From contig CAWHDV010000015.1 of assembly GCA_963828185.1 (NCBI GenBank), positions 124,001-188,000 of the forward strand: a stretch of DNA of 64,000 bases. Direction: 5' to 3'. The stretch is from Rhodoblastus sp963828185 (GTDB lineage Bacteria > Pseudomonadota > Alphaproteobacteria > Rhizobiales > Beijerinckiaceae). Position numbers and translations under genes: made by a program. Positions 51,555 through 61,301 of the stretch are shown one piece after another. Every line of letters begins with the position of its first letter. The first letter of the stretch is position 1. A model generated the notes under the pieces. That model searched no databases. It saw only the letters and a program-made list of their open reading frames with translations, and had not been told where the DNA came from.

Positions 51555-52826
51555 ATGCATTTCTTTCGTTATGATAACGGCACTCTCCATGCCGAGGGCG
51601 TCGCCTTGCCGGAACTGGCGCGAGGCGTGGAAACGCCGTTCTACTGCTACAGCGCAGCGACCATCCGCCGTCATTTCAATGTTTTCTCGCAAGCCCTGAG
51701 CGATCTCGACGCCATGGTCTGCTACGCGATGAAGGCCAATTCCAACCAGGCCGTCCTGACCTTGCTGGCCCAACTCGGCGCGGGCATGGACGTCGTGTCG
51801 GAAGGGGAGCTCCGCCGCGCCCTGGCCGCGGGGGTTCCCGGAAACCGAATCACTTTTTCGGGCGTCGGCAAGACCGAGCGCGAGATCGCCTTGGCGCTCG
51901 ACTGCGGCATTTTTTGCTTCAATGTGGAATCCGAGCCGGAACTCGATCGCATTTCGCAGATCGCCGGGGCTCGTGGGCAGATTGCCGACATAGCCTTGCG
52001 CGTAAATCCCGACGTCGATGCGAAGACCCACGCCAAGATCTCGACCGGCAAGTCGGAAAACAAATTCGGCGTGCCGATTTCCGTCGCCCGTGAGGTCTAT
52101 GCCCGGGCCGCGCGGCTTCCGGGCATAAAAATCGCCGGCGTCGACATGCATATAGGCTCTCAGATCACCGATCTCGCGCCTTTCGACAACGCTTTTTCCA
52201 TTCTCGCCGATTTCGTGCGCCAATTGCGCGCCGACGGCCACGCCATCTCGCATCTCGATCTCGGCGGCGGCCTCGGCATCCCCTATTCCGAGCGCGAAAA
52301 TCCGGAGAGCTACCGGCCCGAGCGCTATGCGGAAGTCGTTCGCCGCCATATCAAGCCGCTCGGCGCCCGCGCGCTGTTCGAGCCGGGACGGCTGATCGTC
52401 GGCAATGCCGGAGTGCTGGTCACGCGCGTGATTTACGTCAAGCACGGCGCGGCGAAGAATTTCGTCATCGTCGACGCGGCGATGAACGATCTTGTCCGGC
52501 CGACCCTCTATGAGGCCCATCACGACATTTTTCCGGTCGTCGCGCCGGACGAAGGAGCCCCTCTCATCAAGGCCGATATTGTTGGGCCGGTCTGCGAAAC
52601 CGGCGATTTCCTGGCTTTGGGGCGTGAAATGGCCGAGCCGCGTCCGGGCGACCTGCTGGCGATCATGTCCGCGGGCGCCTATGGCGCGGTGCAGGCCGGC
52701 ACCTATAATTCGCGCCTGCTCGTTCCGGAAGTCCTGGTCGACGGCGACCGACACGCGATCATAAGGCCGCGCGGGGATTATGAAGCCTTGATCGGCCTCG
52801 ACAAAATTCCTTCCTGGTTGACATGA
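51555..52826 (+). CDS. lysA: Diaminopimelate decarboxylase
   Basis: PLP enzyme of 423 residues making lysine from meso-diaminopimelate. The PLP lysine is at about 60 (CYAMKANSN). The HIGSQI, the DLGGGLGIPY glycine loop and the EPGRLIVGNAG motif are present, and the C-terminal CETGDFLA segment carries the second active-site cysteine. ATG 51555 gives the family N-terminus; an upstream open frame overlaps lptM and is ignored. Confidence 0.96.
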   Translation: MHFFRYDNGTLHAEGVALPELARGVETPFYCYSAATIRRHFNVFSQALSDLDAMVCYAMKANSNQAVLTLLAQLGAGMDVVSEGELRRALAAGVPGNRITFSGVGKTEREIALALDCGIFCFNVESEPELDRISQIAGARGQIADIALRVNPDVDAKTHAKISTGKSENKFGVPISVAREVYARAARLPGIKIAGVDMHIGSQITDLAPFDNAFSILADFVRQLRADGHAISHLDLGGGLGIPYSERENPESYRPERYAEVVRRHIKPLGARALFEPGRLIVGNAGVLVTRVIYVKHGAAKNFVIVDAAMNDLVRPTLYEAHHDIFPVVAPDEGAPLIKADIVGPVCETGDFLALGREMAEPRPGDLLAIMSAGAYGAVQAGTYNSRLLVPEVLVDGDRHAIIRPRGDYEALIGLDKIPSWLT

Positions 52827-52935
52827 ACCTTTTTTTTGGCGCGAGATTGTCTTTCCAAAGGCGCTTTCAGGCGAAATGGAAAAGGGTTTGCTGATCTCAA
52901 TCCGCCGGATTGGGTAAGACGCGAGGCGCCAGAGG

Positions 52936-55509
52936 GTGACGCAAAATCGATCAGGATGGCGATCCGGACTGCGCGCCCTTGTCGCGGAGGCGAAGCAATC
53001 GCGACTTCGGCGCCTGACCATGCTCACCCAGGCGGCGCTGCTGTTCGAAACCCTGGCTCGCGCGCTCGCGCCCGCCGCGATCGTCGTCGGTTTTTTCGTC
53101 GCCTTGAGCTGGACCGGGATCTGGCTCGGCGCCGGACTTTTCGTCCGCATCGTTGGCGTGGCGATTTTTTTCGGCTTGCTGTTCCTGGCCTTGCGGCGGT
53201 TGCGGACGGTTTCCTTCCCCAGCGCCGACGCGGCGCGCGCGGCGCTCGACGCCGACCATGTCGACGCGCCGGCCGCCACGCTGGCGGACGCCCTGGCCAA
53301 CCAGGGCGATCCGCAGACGGAGCGGCTTTGGCGCCTGCACTTGCGGCGCGCCGAGAAGATCGCCGCGCGCCTGCGGCCAGTGCGACCCGCGCCGCGCCTG
53401 TGGGCCCTGGACCCTTACGCCATGGGCGCCCTGGCCGTGCTCACCCTTGTCGCGACCGGCTTCCTTGCCGGGCCGGAAAAATACGCCCGGCTCGCCGCCG
53501 CCTTCGACTGGCGCTGGCAGGGCGCGGCGGGCGCGCCGTTCCGCGTCGACGCCTGGATCGATCCGCCCGCCTATACCGGCAAGCCGCCGATCGTCCTGGC
53601 GCTCAAGAAAACAGGCGACAAGAACGCGCCCATCGCGGCGCCCGTGGGCTCGTCGATCATCGTGCGCGCGACCGGCGACGCTATACTTGGCATGACGCCG
53701 CGTGGCGGCGTCGAACCGGCAAAGGCGCCACCAAGCGGCGACGCCGCGATGAAGGAGCGGCGTTTCGTGCTGCGCGGCGATGGAGGCTTGCGCCTTGCGC
53801 GCGGCGCGTCGCAAATCGCCGATTTCGATTTGCGCAGCGTGCCGGACCTGCCGCCGACGATCACGCCAGTCGGGCCGCCGCAAGCCAATTTGCGCGGCTC
53901 CTTTGTCCTCGGCTATCGGATCGAGGACGATTATGGCGCGCGCGACGCTCAGGTCGCCGCCAACCCCTCGGCCAGCCTTCCCCCGCCGGCGGGCCATCCG
54001 CTGTTCGCGCCGCCGAGCGGACCGCTCGACCTGCCCGCGGCGCCCGGCGGCCTGGGCGAAGCCCATTCCACGCTCGACTGGTCCGACAGTCCCTACGCCG
54101 GCGCGCGGGTCGACCTGAACTTCAGCGTGCATGATGAAGCCGGCAACGAGGGGCTCGCCGTCCTGCGCGATTTCGTGTTGCCCAAAAAGAACCTCACCAA
54201 TCCACTGGCTCGGGCGCTGGCGGAGCAGAGGCGGCTGCTTGCCCTCGATTCGGCGCAACAAGGCCGGGTGCTCTCGGCCATCGACGCATTAATGGTCGCG
54301 CCGGAGCTTTTCACGCCCAATCTCGGCGTCTATCTCGGCTTGCGCTACGCCCACGACGCGCTGTTCCACGCCCGCGGCGACGCCGAACTTGTCGCAGTCT
54401 CGGATTTCCTTTGGCAAATGGCCTTGCACATCGAAGAGGGCGATATGCCGCAAGCCGAGCGCAATCTGCGCGCGGCGGAAAAGGCCTTGCGCCAGGCGTT
54501 GAGCCGGGGCGCGCCGCCGGAGGAAATCGCGCGGCTGACAAAGCAATTGCAAGCGGCCATGGACGAGTACCTGGCCGAGATGGAAAAAAAGGCGGCGCGG
54601 CAAAAAGGCCAAACCAGCGACAACGAGTCCAGCGATCAACAGTCGATCTCGCCGAAGGACTTGAAGTCCATGCTCGATCAGTTGGCGGAGGCGGCGAGGA
54701 CCGGCGACAAGCAGGCCGCGATGGACATGCTCGACCGCCTGCAGGAGATGCTGGAAAACCTTCGCGCCGCGCAAGGCGGCAAGGGCGGCAAGGGCGCCCG
54801 CGACCGCAAGACCATGCGCGACATCGACAAACTGATGCGCGAACAGCAAAAACTTCGCGACGATACCTTTGCGCATGAACGGTCGCAACCGATTGTTCCC
54901 GGCGTGGAGCCGCCGCAAGCCCGCTCGGACGATAGCCGCAATGAGGCCCCGGACAAGCAGACTCCCGGCGGCGGACCTTCCTCGCCCCCGCCCGGACAGG
55001 CTCAACCGGACGGCCAACCGAAGTCGCCCGGCGAGTCTCCGAATCAGGACGGCCTCGATCAACGCCAGGGGCAATTGCGCGAAAAACTCGATTCGTTGCG
55101 ACGCCAGGCGGAAACCCCGGGCGCCCCGGGACCCAAAGGCCTGGCGGACGCCGAGAAGGCCATGCGCGAGGCCGAGCAATCCCTCGGCAAGGGCAATGAT
55201 CCCGCCGCTTTGGATGCGCAGGCCCGCGCCCTGGAGGGACTGCGCAAGGGCGCCGGCGAACTCGCCAAGCAGGCGCAGCAGGGCGAAGGCGCGCCCGGCG
55301 GCGAGCAAGGCCAGAAGGGACAAGGACCGGGAATGCGCGGCGAAAGCGGCGAAGCGCCGTTCGGCCGCTCCTCCAGGCGCAACGATGTCGACGCCACGGC
55401 GGCGCAGAGGGCGCGCAGGGTGCTGGAAGAATTGCGCCGCCGCCTGTCTGATCCGAATCGCGCGCGCGAGGAACTGGATTATCTTGAGCGCTTGATCAAA
55501 CCCGATTGA
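52936..55509 (+). CDS. TIGR02302 family large membrane-anchored protein
   Basis: Protein of 857 residues. Two or three transmembrane helices near the N-terminus (about 30-95) and another near 155-170 are followed by a long extracytoplasmic part. The second half is helical and charged, with Gln/Lys/Asp-rich coiled-coil stretches and a Pro/Gly-rich low-complexity segment around 650-720. This matches the alphaproteobacterial DUF4175/TIGR02302 family, whose function is unknown; it stands after lysA as in relatives. Confidence 0.88.
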   Translation: MTQNRSGWRSGLRALVAEAKQSRLRRLTMLTQAALLFETLARALAPAAIVVGFFVALSWTGIWLGAGLFVRIVGVAIFFGLLFLALRRLRTVSFPSADAARAALDADHVDAPAATLADALANQGDPQTERLWRLHLRRAEKIAARLRPVRPAPRLWALDPYAMGALAVLTLVATGFLAGPEKYARLAAAFDWRWQGAAGAPFRVDAWIDPPAYTGKPPIVLALKKTGDKNAPIAAPVGSSIIVRATGDAILGMTPRGGVEPAKAPPSGDAAMKERRFVLRGDGGLRLARGASQIADFDLRSVPDLPPTITPVGPPQANLRGSFVLGYRIEDDYGARDAQVAANPSASLPPPAGHPLFAPPSGPLDLPAAPGGLGEAHSTLDWSDSPYAGARVDLNFSVHDEAGNEGLAVLRDFVLPKKNLTNPLARALAEQRRLLALDSAQQGRVLSAIDALMVAPELFTPNLGVYLGLRYAHDALFHARGDAELVAVSDFLWQMALHIEEGDMPQAERNLRAAEKALRQALSRGAPPEEIARLTKQLQAAMDEYLAEMEKKAARQKGQTSDNESSDQQSISPKDLKSMLDQLAEAARTGDKQAAMDMLDRLQEMLENLRAAQGGKGGKGARDRKTMRDIDKLMREQQKLRDDTFAHERSQPIVPGVEPPQARSDDSRNEAPDKQTPGGGPSSPPPGQAQPDGQPKSPGESPNQDGLDQRQGQLREKLDSLRRQAETPGAPGPKGLADAEKAMREAEQSLGKGNDPAALDAQARALEGLRKGAGELAKQAQQGEGAPGGEQGQKGQGPGMRGESGEAPFGRSSRRNDVDATAAQRARRVLEELRRRLSDPNRAREELDYLERLIKPD

Positions 55510-55540
55510 TCGCCGCCACGGAAACAGGAAGAACGGACGC

Positions 55541-55729
55541 ATGGGCCACTATCTGAATTATCTCCTCGGCGTGGTCTTGCTGGCGGTGACGCTTGCGCTA
55601 TTGATGGGCTTGGCCAACATGATGCACGGCGGCAGCCCGAACCTGTCGCAAAAATTAATGCGCTGGCGCGTCGGCCTGCAGCTGGTGGCGATCATTGTCA
55701 TCATGGGCGCGCTGTTTCTGCGCAGGTAA
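55541..55729 (+). CDS. Small twin-transmembrane (HIG1-like) protein
   Basis: Protein of 62 residues with two transmembrane helices joined by a short basic loop (MMHGGSPNLSQKLMRWRVGLQ), the pattern of HIG_1 domain proteins. Eukaryotic relatives assist respiratory supercomplexes; the bacterial role is uncertain. It lies 31 bases after TIGR02302 and 24 bases before the cobalamin adenosyltransferase gene. Confidence 0.88.
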   Translation: MGHYLNYLLGVVLLAVTLALLMGLANMMHGGSPNLSQKLMRWRVGLQLVAIIVIMGALFLRR

Positions 55730-55753
55730 GCCTGTATTGAGTGAAGTCCGTCC

Positions 55754-56329
55754 ATGGTCAAGCTGAACAAGATCTACACCAGAACCGGCGACGACGGCTC
55801 GACCGGCCTCGCCAATGGCGAAAGGCGCGCCAAATGCGATGCGCGCGTCGACGCCTATGGCGACATCGACGAAGCCAATTCGGCCATCGGCCTCGCCCGG
55901 CTTTCCACCGCCGACGCGCCGGAACTCGACGCCATGCTCGAGCGCATCCAGAATGATTTGTTCGACCTCGGCGCCGATCTCGCCACGCCGCTGTCCGACA
56001 AGCCGCTGGGCCACGAACCGTTGAGGATCGTCGCTTCGCAAGTGCAGCGGCTGGAAGACGAGATCGACGCGCTCAATGCGCGCCTCGAGCCCCTGCGGTC
56101 CTTCGTCCTGCCGGGCGGGTCACCCGCCGCCGCCGCCCTGCATCTCGCCCGCGCCATCGCCCGGCGCGCCGAACGGCGCATGGTCGGGCTGGCGGCCGAA
56201 GGGGAGGCGATTGGCGCGCCGGCGCTGCAATTCATCAACCGCCTGTCCGACTTCCTGTTTGTCGCCGCGCGCGTCGCAAATAACGACGGCGCCGGCGACA
56301 TTTTGTGGAGGCCCGGGCAAAATCGGTGA
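55754..56329 (+). CDS. Cob(I)alamin adenosyltransferase, PduO type
   Basis: Enzyme of 191 residues that transfers adenosyl from ATP to cob(I)alamin to make coenzyme B12. The N-terminal ATP-binding motif KIYTRTGDDGSTGL and the C-terminal ARAIARRAERRMVGL segment with key arginines are conserved. The electron-transfer flavoprotein genes follow after a 136-base space. Confidence 0.94.
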   Translation: MVKLNKIYTRTGDDGSTGLANGERRAKCDARVDAYGDIDEANSAIGLARLSTADAPELDAMLERIQNDLFDLGADLATPLSDKPLGHEPLRIVASQVQRLEDEIDALNARLEPLRSFVLPGGSPAAAALHLARAIARRAERRMVGLAAEGEAIGAPALQFINRLSDFLFVAARVANNDGAGDILWRPGQNR

Positions 56330-56465
56330 CCGCGGCCGGCGCACCACGCCGCCGTTCACCCTGCCTACGGAAAGTTCGTCCGGCGGCAAGGCGGCGTTGA
56401 CTCGCCTGACAGCCACGATTACCAGATCATTCCAGCATTTCCGCTCCTATCGGAGGTCGAAGTCC

Positions 56466-57215
56466 ATGAAGATTCTGGTGCCCGTGAAGCGGGTCGTCGA
56501 CTACAACGTCAAGATCAGGGTGAAGACCGACGGATCAGGCGTCGAACTGGCCAATGTCAAGATGTCGATGAACCCGTTCGACGAAATCGCCGTCGAAGAG
56601 GCGCTTCGCCTGAAGGAAGCCGGAAAGGCGACGGAAGTGATCGTCGTCTCCATCGGCCCGCAGCAGGCGACCGAAACCCTGCGCACCGGCCTCGCCATGG
56701 GCGCGGATCGCGGCATCCTGGTCAAGACGGACGAAGCCGTCGAGCCGCTCGCCGTCGCCAAGATCCTGAAAGGCGTCGCGCTGGAAGAACAGCCCGGCCT
56801 GATCATCCTCGGCAAGCAGGCGATTGACGACAATTCGAACCAGACCGGCCAGATGCTCGCCGCCCTGCTCGGCTGGGGCCAGGGCACTTTCGCATCGAAA
56901 GTCGAACTCGCCGATGGTTCGGTCGATGTGACGCGTGAAGTCGACGGCGGCCTGCAGACCGTGGCGCTGAAACTGCCCGCCGTGGTGACGACCGACCTGC
57001 GCCTCAACGAGCCGCGCTATGCCTCGCTGCCCAATATCATGAAGGCCAAGAAGAAGCCGATCGCCGAAAAGACGCCCGCCGACTACGGGGTGGAAACGGC
57101 GCCGCGTCTGAAAGTGCTGAAGACCACCGAGCCGGCGAGCCGCAAGGCGGGCGTGAAAGTGGGATCGGTCGCCGAACTGGTCGGCAAACTCAAGAATGAA
57201 GCCGGGGTGCTCTGA
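56466..57215 (+). CDS. etfB: Electron transfer flavoprotein subunit beta
   Basis: Protein of 249 residues, the AMP-binding beta subunit of the soluble flavoprotein that passes electrons from acyl-CoA and other dehydrogenases to the quinone pool. The start MKILVPVKRVVDYNVKIRVK and the signature ALRLKEAG are typical. A GGAGG ribosome-binding site precedes ATG 56466. It overlaps etfA by one base (TGATG). Confidence 0.96.
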   Translation: MKILVPVKRVVDYNVKIRVKTDGSGVELANVKMSMNPFDEIAVEEALRLKEAGKATEVIVVSIGPQQATETLRTGLAMGADRGILVKTDEAVEPLAVAKILKGVALEEQPGLIILGKQAIDDNSNQTGQMLAALLGWGQGTFASKVELADGSVDVTREVDGGLQTVALKLPAVVTTDLRLNEPRYASLPNIMKAKKKPIAEKTPADYGVETAPRLKVLKTTEPASRKAGVKVGSVAELVGKLKNEAGVL

Positions 57216-58156
57216 TGACAACTCTCCTCCTTGCTGAAGTTCATGGCGGCAAGCTCAACGACGCCACCGCCAAGGCGCTGACCGCCGCAACCGCAATTTC
57301 CGCGCCTGTGCATGTCCTGGTCGCCGGCGCTGGCGACGAAGCCGCCCAGGCCGCCGCCAGATTGCAGGGCGTGGAAAAAGTCCTGACCGTCGCCGGCGAC
57401 GTTTTCGGCCATGGCATGGCGGAAGCCCTCGCCGACCTGATCGTGTCGCTGGCCCCCGGCTACGACGCCATCGTCGCCCCGGCCACCTCGACCGGCAAGA
57501 ACGTGCTGCCGCGCGTCGCGGCGCTGCTCGACGTGGCGCAGGTGTCGGAAATCTCGAAAGTGGTTTCGTCCGACACGTTCGAGCGGCCGATCTACGCCGG
57601 CAACGCCATCCAGACCGTGCAGGCGAGCAATTCCAAGAAAGTCGTCACCGTCCGCACGTCCACCTTCGCCGCGACCGGCGAAGGCGGCTCGGCTTCGATC
57701 GAGGCGGTTGCGGCGCCGGCGGAATCCGGCCTGTCGAGCTTCAAGAGCGAGGCGCTGGCGAAATCCGACCGCCCCGAACTGACCTCGGCGAAAATCATCA
57801 TTTCCGGCGGCCGAGCGATGCAGAACGCCGAGAATTTCAAGACTTACATCGAGCCTGTCGCCGACAAGCTCGGCGCCGCCATGGGCGCCTCGCGCGCGGC
57901 GGTCGACGCGGGCTATGCGCCCAACGACTGGCAGGTCGGCCAGACCGGCAAGGTCGTGGCGCCCGAGCTTTACATCGCCGTCGGCATTTCCGGCGCGATC
58001 CAGCATCTGGCCGGCATGAAGGATTCGAAAATCATCGTCGCCATCAACAAGGACGAGGACGCGCCGATCTTCCAGGTGGCCGATTATGGCCTCGTCGCCG
58101 ACCTTTATGCGGCGCTGCCGGAACTGCGCGACGAACTCGCCAAGATCGGTCGTTAG
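57215..58156 (+). CDS. etfA: Electron transfer flavoprotein subunit alpha
   Basis: FAD-binding alpha subunit of 313 residues. The C-terminal FAD domain carries the conserved region YIAVGISGAIQHLAGMKDS, followed by INKDEDAPIFQVADYGLVAD. Coupled to etfB. The following hbd gene suggests a fatty-acid or polyhydroxybutyrate metabolic link. Confidence 0.96.
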   Translation: MTTLLLAEVHGGKLNDATAKALTAATAISAPVHVLVAGAGDEAAQAAARLQGVEKVLTVAGDVFGHGMAEALADLIVSLAPGYDAIVAPATSTGKNVLPRVAALLDVAQVSEISKVVSSDTFERPIYAGNAIQTVQASNSKKVVTVRTSTFAATGEGGSASIEAVAAPAESGLSSFKSEALAKSDRPELTSAKIIISGGRAMQNAENFKTYIEPVADKLGAAMGASRAAVDAGYAPNDWQVGQTGKVVAPELYIAVGISGAIQHLAGMKDSKIIVAINKDEDAPIFQVADYGLVADLYAALPELRDELAKIGR

Positions 58157-58225
58157 ACTAGATGCGCGGGCGGCGATTGTGACCTATGATCGCCGCCGCT
58201 TCGAAGAACCGTTCGGGAACTGGTC

Positions 58226-59108
58226 ATGACTTTTGAAATTCGCAAGATCGGCGTTATCGGCGCGGGCCAGATGGGCAGCGGCATCGCGCAGGTCTGCGCG
58301 CTCGCCGGTTTCGACGTGGTCCTGAACGATATCTCGCCCGACCGGATCACCGCCGCCCTCGCCAAGATCGAGGCCAATCTCGGTCGCCTGGTCGAGCGCG
58401 AGGCCATTTCCGCCGCCGACAAGGGCGCGGCTATGGCGCATATCAAGGGCGGTTCCGACTTTCAGTCGCTGTCCGAGGCCGACCTGGTGATGGAGGCGGC
58501 GGCCGAAAACGAAGAGGTCAAGCGCAAGATCTTCGGAAGCCTGTGCGCCCACCTCAAGAAGGACGCCATCGTCGCCACCAACACATCGTCCATTTCGATC
58601 ACGCGCCTCGGCTCGATCACCGATCGTCCTGGCCGTTTCATCGGCATTCATTTCATGAATCCCGTGCCGCGCATGCAGCTTGTCGAACTGATTCGCGGCA
58701 TTGCCACGGATGATGACACCTTCCAGGCGGCGCGCGTCTTTATCGAAAAGCTGCACAAGACCGTCACTGTGTCGGAGGATTTTCCGGCCTTCATCGTCAA
58801 CCGCATCCTGCTGCCGATGATCAACGAGGCGATCTATACGCTTTATGAAGGCGTCGGTTCGGTCGATGCGATCGACACAGCCATGCGGCTTGGCGCCAAT
58901 CATCCCATGGGACCTCTGCAACTGGCCGATTTCATCGGTCTCGACACCTGCCTGTCGGTCATGCAGGTGCTGCATGAGGGCCTGGCCGACTTCCAAATAT
59001 CGTCCCTGCCCGCTGCTGGTGAAATATGTCGAAGCGGGATGGCTGGGCCGCAAGACCCAGCGCGGCTTCTACGACTATCGCAGCGGCGCGCCCGTCCCCA
59101 CGCGTTAA
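58226..59108 (+). CDS. hbd: 3-hydroxybutyryl-CoA dehydrogenase (frame broken by one extra base)
   Basis: NAD(P)-dependent dehydrogenase of acetoacetyl-CoA/3-hydroxybutyryl-CoA. The Rossmann motif GAGQMGSGIAQVCALAGFDV is at the start and the catalytic His lies in GIHFMNPVPRM. The frame is correct to LHEGLAD, then the final 40 residues (SKYRPCPLL, GRKTQRGFYDY) are in another frame. An extra base in GACTTC at 58988-58993 causes this; without it the protein has 293 residues, as in the family. Confidence 0.92.
58988..58993 (+). other. Probable one-base insertion in hbd at a GANTC site
   Basis: The text GACTTCCAAATAT stands where GAC-TCC-AAA-TAT is expected. Removing one T gives GACTC and restores the C-terminal motif SKYRPCPLL. 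Confidence 0.87.
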
Positions 59109-59345
59109 ATCGACGCAGCTATCGACGGATTTGCAAGTTTTCCGCCGTGACGCCTTCACAAAGGCGTCATCGGGCCTATAGACTATGGGTATCCGAGATT
59201 CGTCCCTTTGAGGGATGATTTGGATGAGGCGGCCCATGACACATCATGTCAAGCCCGGAATTTTGCTGGACCCCTGCCCGGCAATCCCCAACTCGTCCCT
59301 TATTTCGGCCATTGGGGCGAAAACGAGCAGGTCAGGAGGCGCGGC
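59109..59345 (+). other. Intergenic space before the HNH gene
   Basis: No convincing gene in these 237 bases. A CCTATAGACTATGG stretch near 59175-59189 is A/T-richer and could contain a -10 element. Confidence 0.35.
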
Positions 59346-59495
59346 ATGATCGCCGCGCCGCTGTCGTCTCCGCGTTGGCGCAAGGCGGCGTCGATCGCGG
59401 AAACGGCCGCCGCCGAAGCCGCCCTTGTCACCAGGCTCCCTTTTGAGCGAAGTCGAAGCTCGCGAACTCCTCCGAAACGGCGGGGGGCGGCATGA
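59346..59495 (+). CDS. Candidate 49-residue leader ORF before the HNH gene
   Basis: ATG 59346 has a perfect AGGAGG ribosome-binding site six bases upstream (59334-59339). The frame ends in TGA overlapping the HNH start as ATGA. The first half uses the G/C-ending codons of true genes; the second half is Arg/Ser-rich and less convincing. No family recognised. It may only serve to couple translation. Confidence 0.35.
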   Translation: MIAAPLSSPRWRKAASIAETAAAEAALVTRLPFERSRSSRTPPKRRGAA

Positions 59496-60058
59496 ACGCT
59501 CACGTCGCCAATCTGCGCACGCTCGTATTGAATGCGGACATGCAGCCTGTGTCCTGGGCGCCCCTGTCGATCTGGAGTTGGCAGGACGCGCTGGTCGCCT
59601 TGCTCAAAGGCCGTGTCTACCCCGTGGCGACCTACGACGATGTTGTCGTCCGTTCCGCCAACCAATCGTTCGAAGTGCCGTCTGTCGTCGCCCTGAAGGC
59701 TTATCATCGGCGCAAGACCATCGCCTTCACGCGGTATCACGTTTTCTTGCGCGATGAATTCACTTGCCAGTATTGCGGCCAGCGGGCGCTGGCCAAGGAC
59801 CTGACGTTCGACCATGTGACGCCGCGCTCGAAGGGCGGCCAGACGGTGTGGTCGAATATTGTCGCCTGCTGCCAGCGCGACAATTTGCTGAAAGCGGACA
59901 TGACGCCGAAACAGGCAGGGTTGAAACTGCGCCGCCAGCCTTTCGAGCCGGCGCCCTACCAGCTCGACATGATCGCCCGCCGTATTCCCCAGGCCAACAG
60001 CGAACTCCACAAGACCTGGAACGATTTCCTTTATTGGGACGCCGAACTGGAGCGTTAA
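59492..60058 (+). CDS. HNH endonuclease family protein
   Basis: Protein of 188 residues. The HNH core includes CxxC at 92-95 (CQYCG), the Asp107-His108 pair (TFDHVTPRSKGG) and the Asn region WSNIVACC near 120-127, which supplies the second cysteines. An N-terminal stretch (NADMQPVSWAPLSIWSWQDA) is typical of a widespread chromosomal HNH family found singly in alphaproteobacteria; the target is unknown. No methylase or other defence gene is adjacent. Confidence 0.92.
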   Translation: MNAHVANLRTLVLNADMQPVSWAPLSIWSWQDALVALLKGRVYPVATYDDVVVRSANQSFEVPSVVALKAYHRRKTIAFTRYHVFLRDEFTCQYCGQRALAKDLTFDHVTPRSKGGQTVWSNIVACCQRDNLLKADMTPKQAGLKLRRQPFEPAPYQLDMIARRIPQANSELHKTWNDFLYWDAELER

Positions 60059-60229
60059 ATCGCGATACGGCGGCCCGCAGTCAGCTCGCCCTCAGTCGGC
60101 GAATCGTGGCAAAGAAACAGATTAGCGATCATTGCGGATTGACAGCGGCGCTTAGCGCGAATAACCCCACCGTCCGATAGCCATTGACCGTGCAGGGCTT
60201 GGGCGGACGACGACAGGGGAATTCCAAAA

Positions 60230-60598
60230 GTGGCCAAACCGGAACTCGGCAGCAAGCGCCAGTGCCAGAATTGCGGCGCTAAATTTTTTGATCTGAACAA
60301 GGATCCCATCCTCTGCCCGAAATGCGGCGCGACCTTCCAGCCGCCGGCGCTGTCGCGCGCCGCCGCGCGCGCGGCCGCGGCCGATGACGAAGAAGCCGAG
60401 CAGCCGGAAGCCGGGGCGGAACTGGTTTCGCTTGAAGAAGCTGACGCCGGCGAGGAGAAGGTCGCGGCCGCGACCGACGATGATGTCGACATCGGCGACG
60501 ACGCCGCCGACGACACGTTCCTCGAAGAGGAAGAAGAAGACAACGATGACGTCTCCAACCTGATCGACGGCGACATCGAAACCGACGAGGAAGCCTGA
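60230..60598 (+). CDS. TIGR02300 family zinc-ribbon acidic protein
   Basis: Protein of 122 residues. The N-terminal zinc ribbon has two CxxC pairs (CQNCGAKF and CPKCGATF) in the family start KPELGSKRQCQNCG. The C-terminal two-thirds is strongly acidic (Glu/Asp runs to the end). The family is alphaproteobacterial and of unknown function. GTG 60230 is the start, with AGGGGA upstream. Confidence 0.9.
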   Translation: MAKPELGSKRQCQNCGAKFFDLNKDPILCPKCGATFQPPALSRAAARAAAADDEEAEQPEAGAELVSLEEADAGEEKVAAATDDDVDIGDDAADDTFLEEEEEDNDDVSNLIDGDIETDEEA

Positions 60599-60861
60599 CC
60601 CGCAAATTTTTGTTTGGGTGATTTCGGCCTTGTTTTCGCCGCCCGCTCTGCTTCGCATGAGCGGGCGCGATCATTTGTATCGGGCGCTTTCGAAAAGCCG
60701 CCTGATTTTGCTCGCCGACGACAAAGGTTTTTGGGAAGACGCAAATTTTTTGGACGGCGACCATCTAAGGACTTGTCGCATCGCCGCCTTGCCGCTATAC
60801 AGCCGCCCACTGCCTCGCCGCTCCGCGGTCGGTCTTCCCAAAGGCCAGAGGTTGAAAAAGT

Positions 60862-60937
<76 letters not shown>

Positions 60938-60971
60938 AATCTACCCGATCGCCGCGCCTTTGGATCGTCCG

Positions 60972-61271
60972 CTACAGCGTCGGGCGAACGGCAAACCCGC
61001 CGGGTTCGCCGGGGTCGGACGCGCCGCCTTCGAGCAGCCGCAGGCGTGTGACTTCGCTGCCGCGCGGTCCCTTGCGCATCTCGATCAGAAGCGTCTCGAG
61101 GTCCGTGGCTGCGCCCTGCAAGAGCGCCTCGACGGCGCCGTCGGCCCGATTGCGCACCCAGCCCGAAACACCCAGGCGCACGGCCCAGCCGCGCACGAAC
61201 TCGCGATAGCCCACGCCCTGGACGTAGCCTTCGACCATCACCCGGCGAACCTGCAAGGCTTCCTGGCCCAC
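60972..61271 (-). CDS. Acylphosphatase
   Basis: Small enzyme of 99 residues hydrolysing acyl phosphates. The phosphate loop EGYVQGVGYREFVRGWA with its catalytic Arg, followed by GVSGWVRNRADGAVEA with its catalytic Asn, is intact. It is convergent with the tRNA gene and 30 bases from the malonyl-CoA decarboxylase stop. Confidence 0.94.
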   Translation of the reverse strand: MGQEALQVRRVMVEGYVQGVGYREFVRGWAVRLGVSGWVRNRADGAVEALLQGAATDLETLLIEMRKGPRGSEVTRLRLLEGGASDPGEPGGFAVRPTL

Positions 61272-61301
61272 GCATCAATCCTCGATCCGAACGCGCCGCC
61301 G

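Noticed and set aside
59492..60058. HNH nuclease as part of a restriction or anti-phage system.
   Set aside because: No methyltransferase, specificity or helicase gene is adjacent, and this HNH type is a common stand-alone chromosomal gene.
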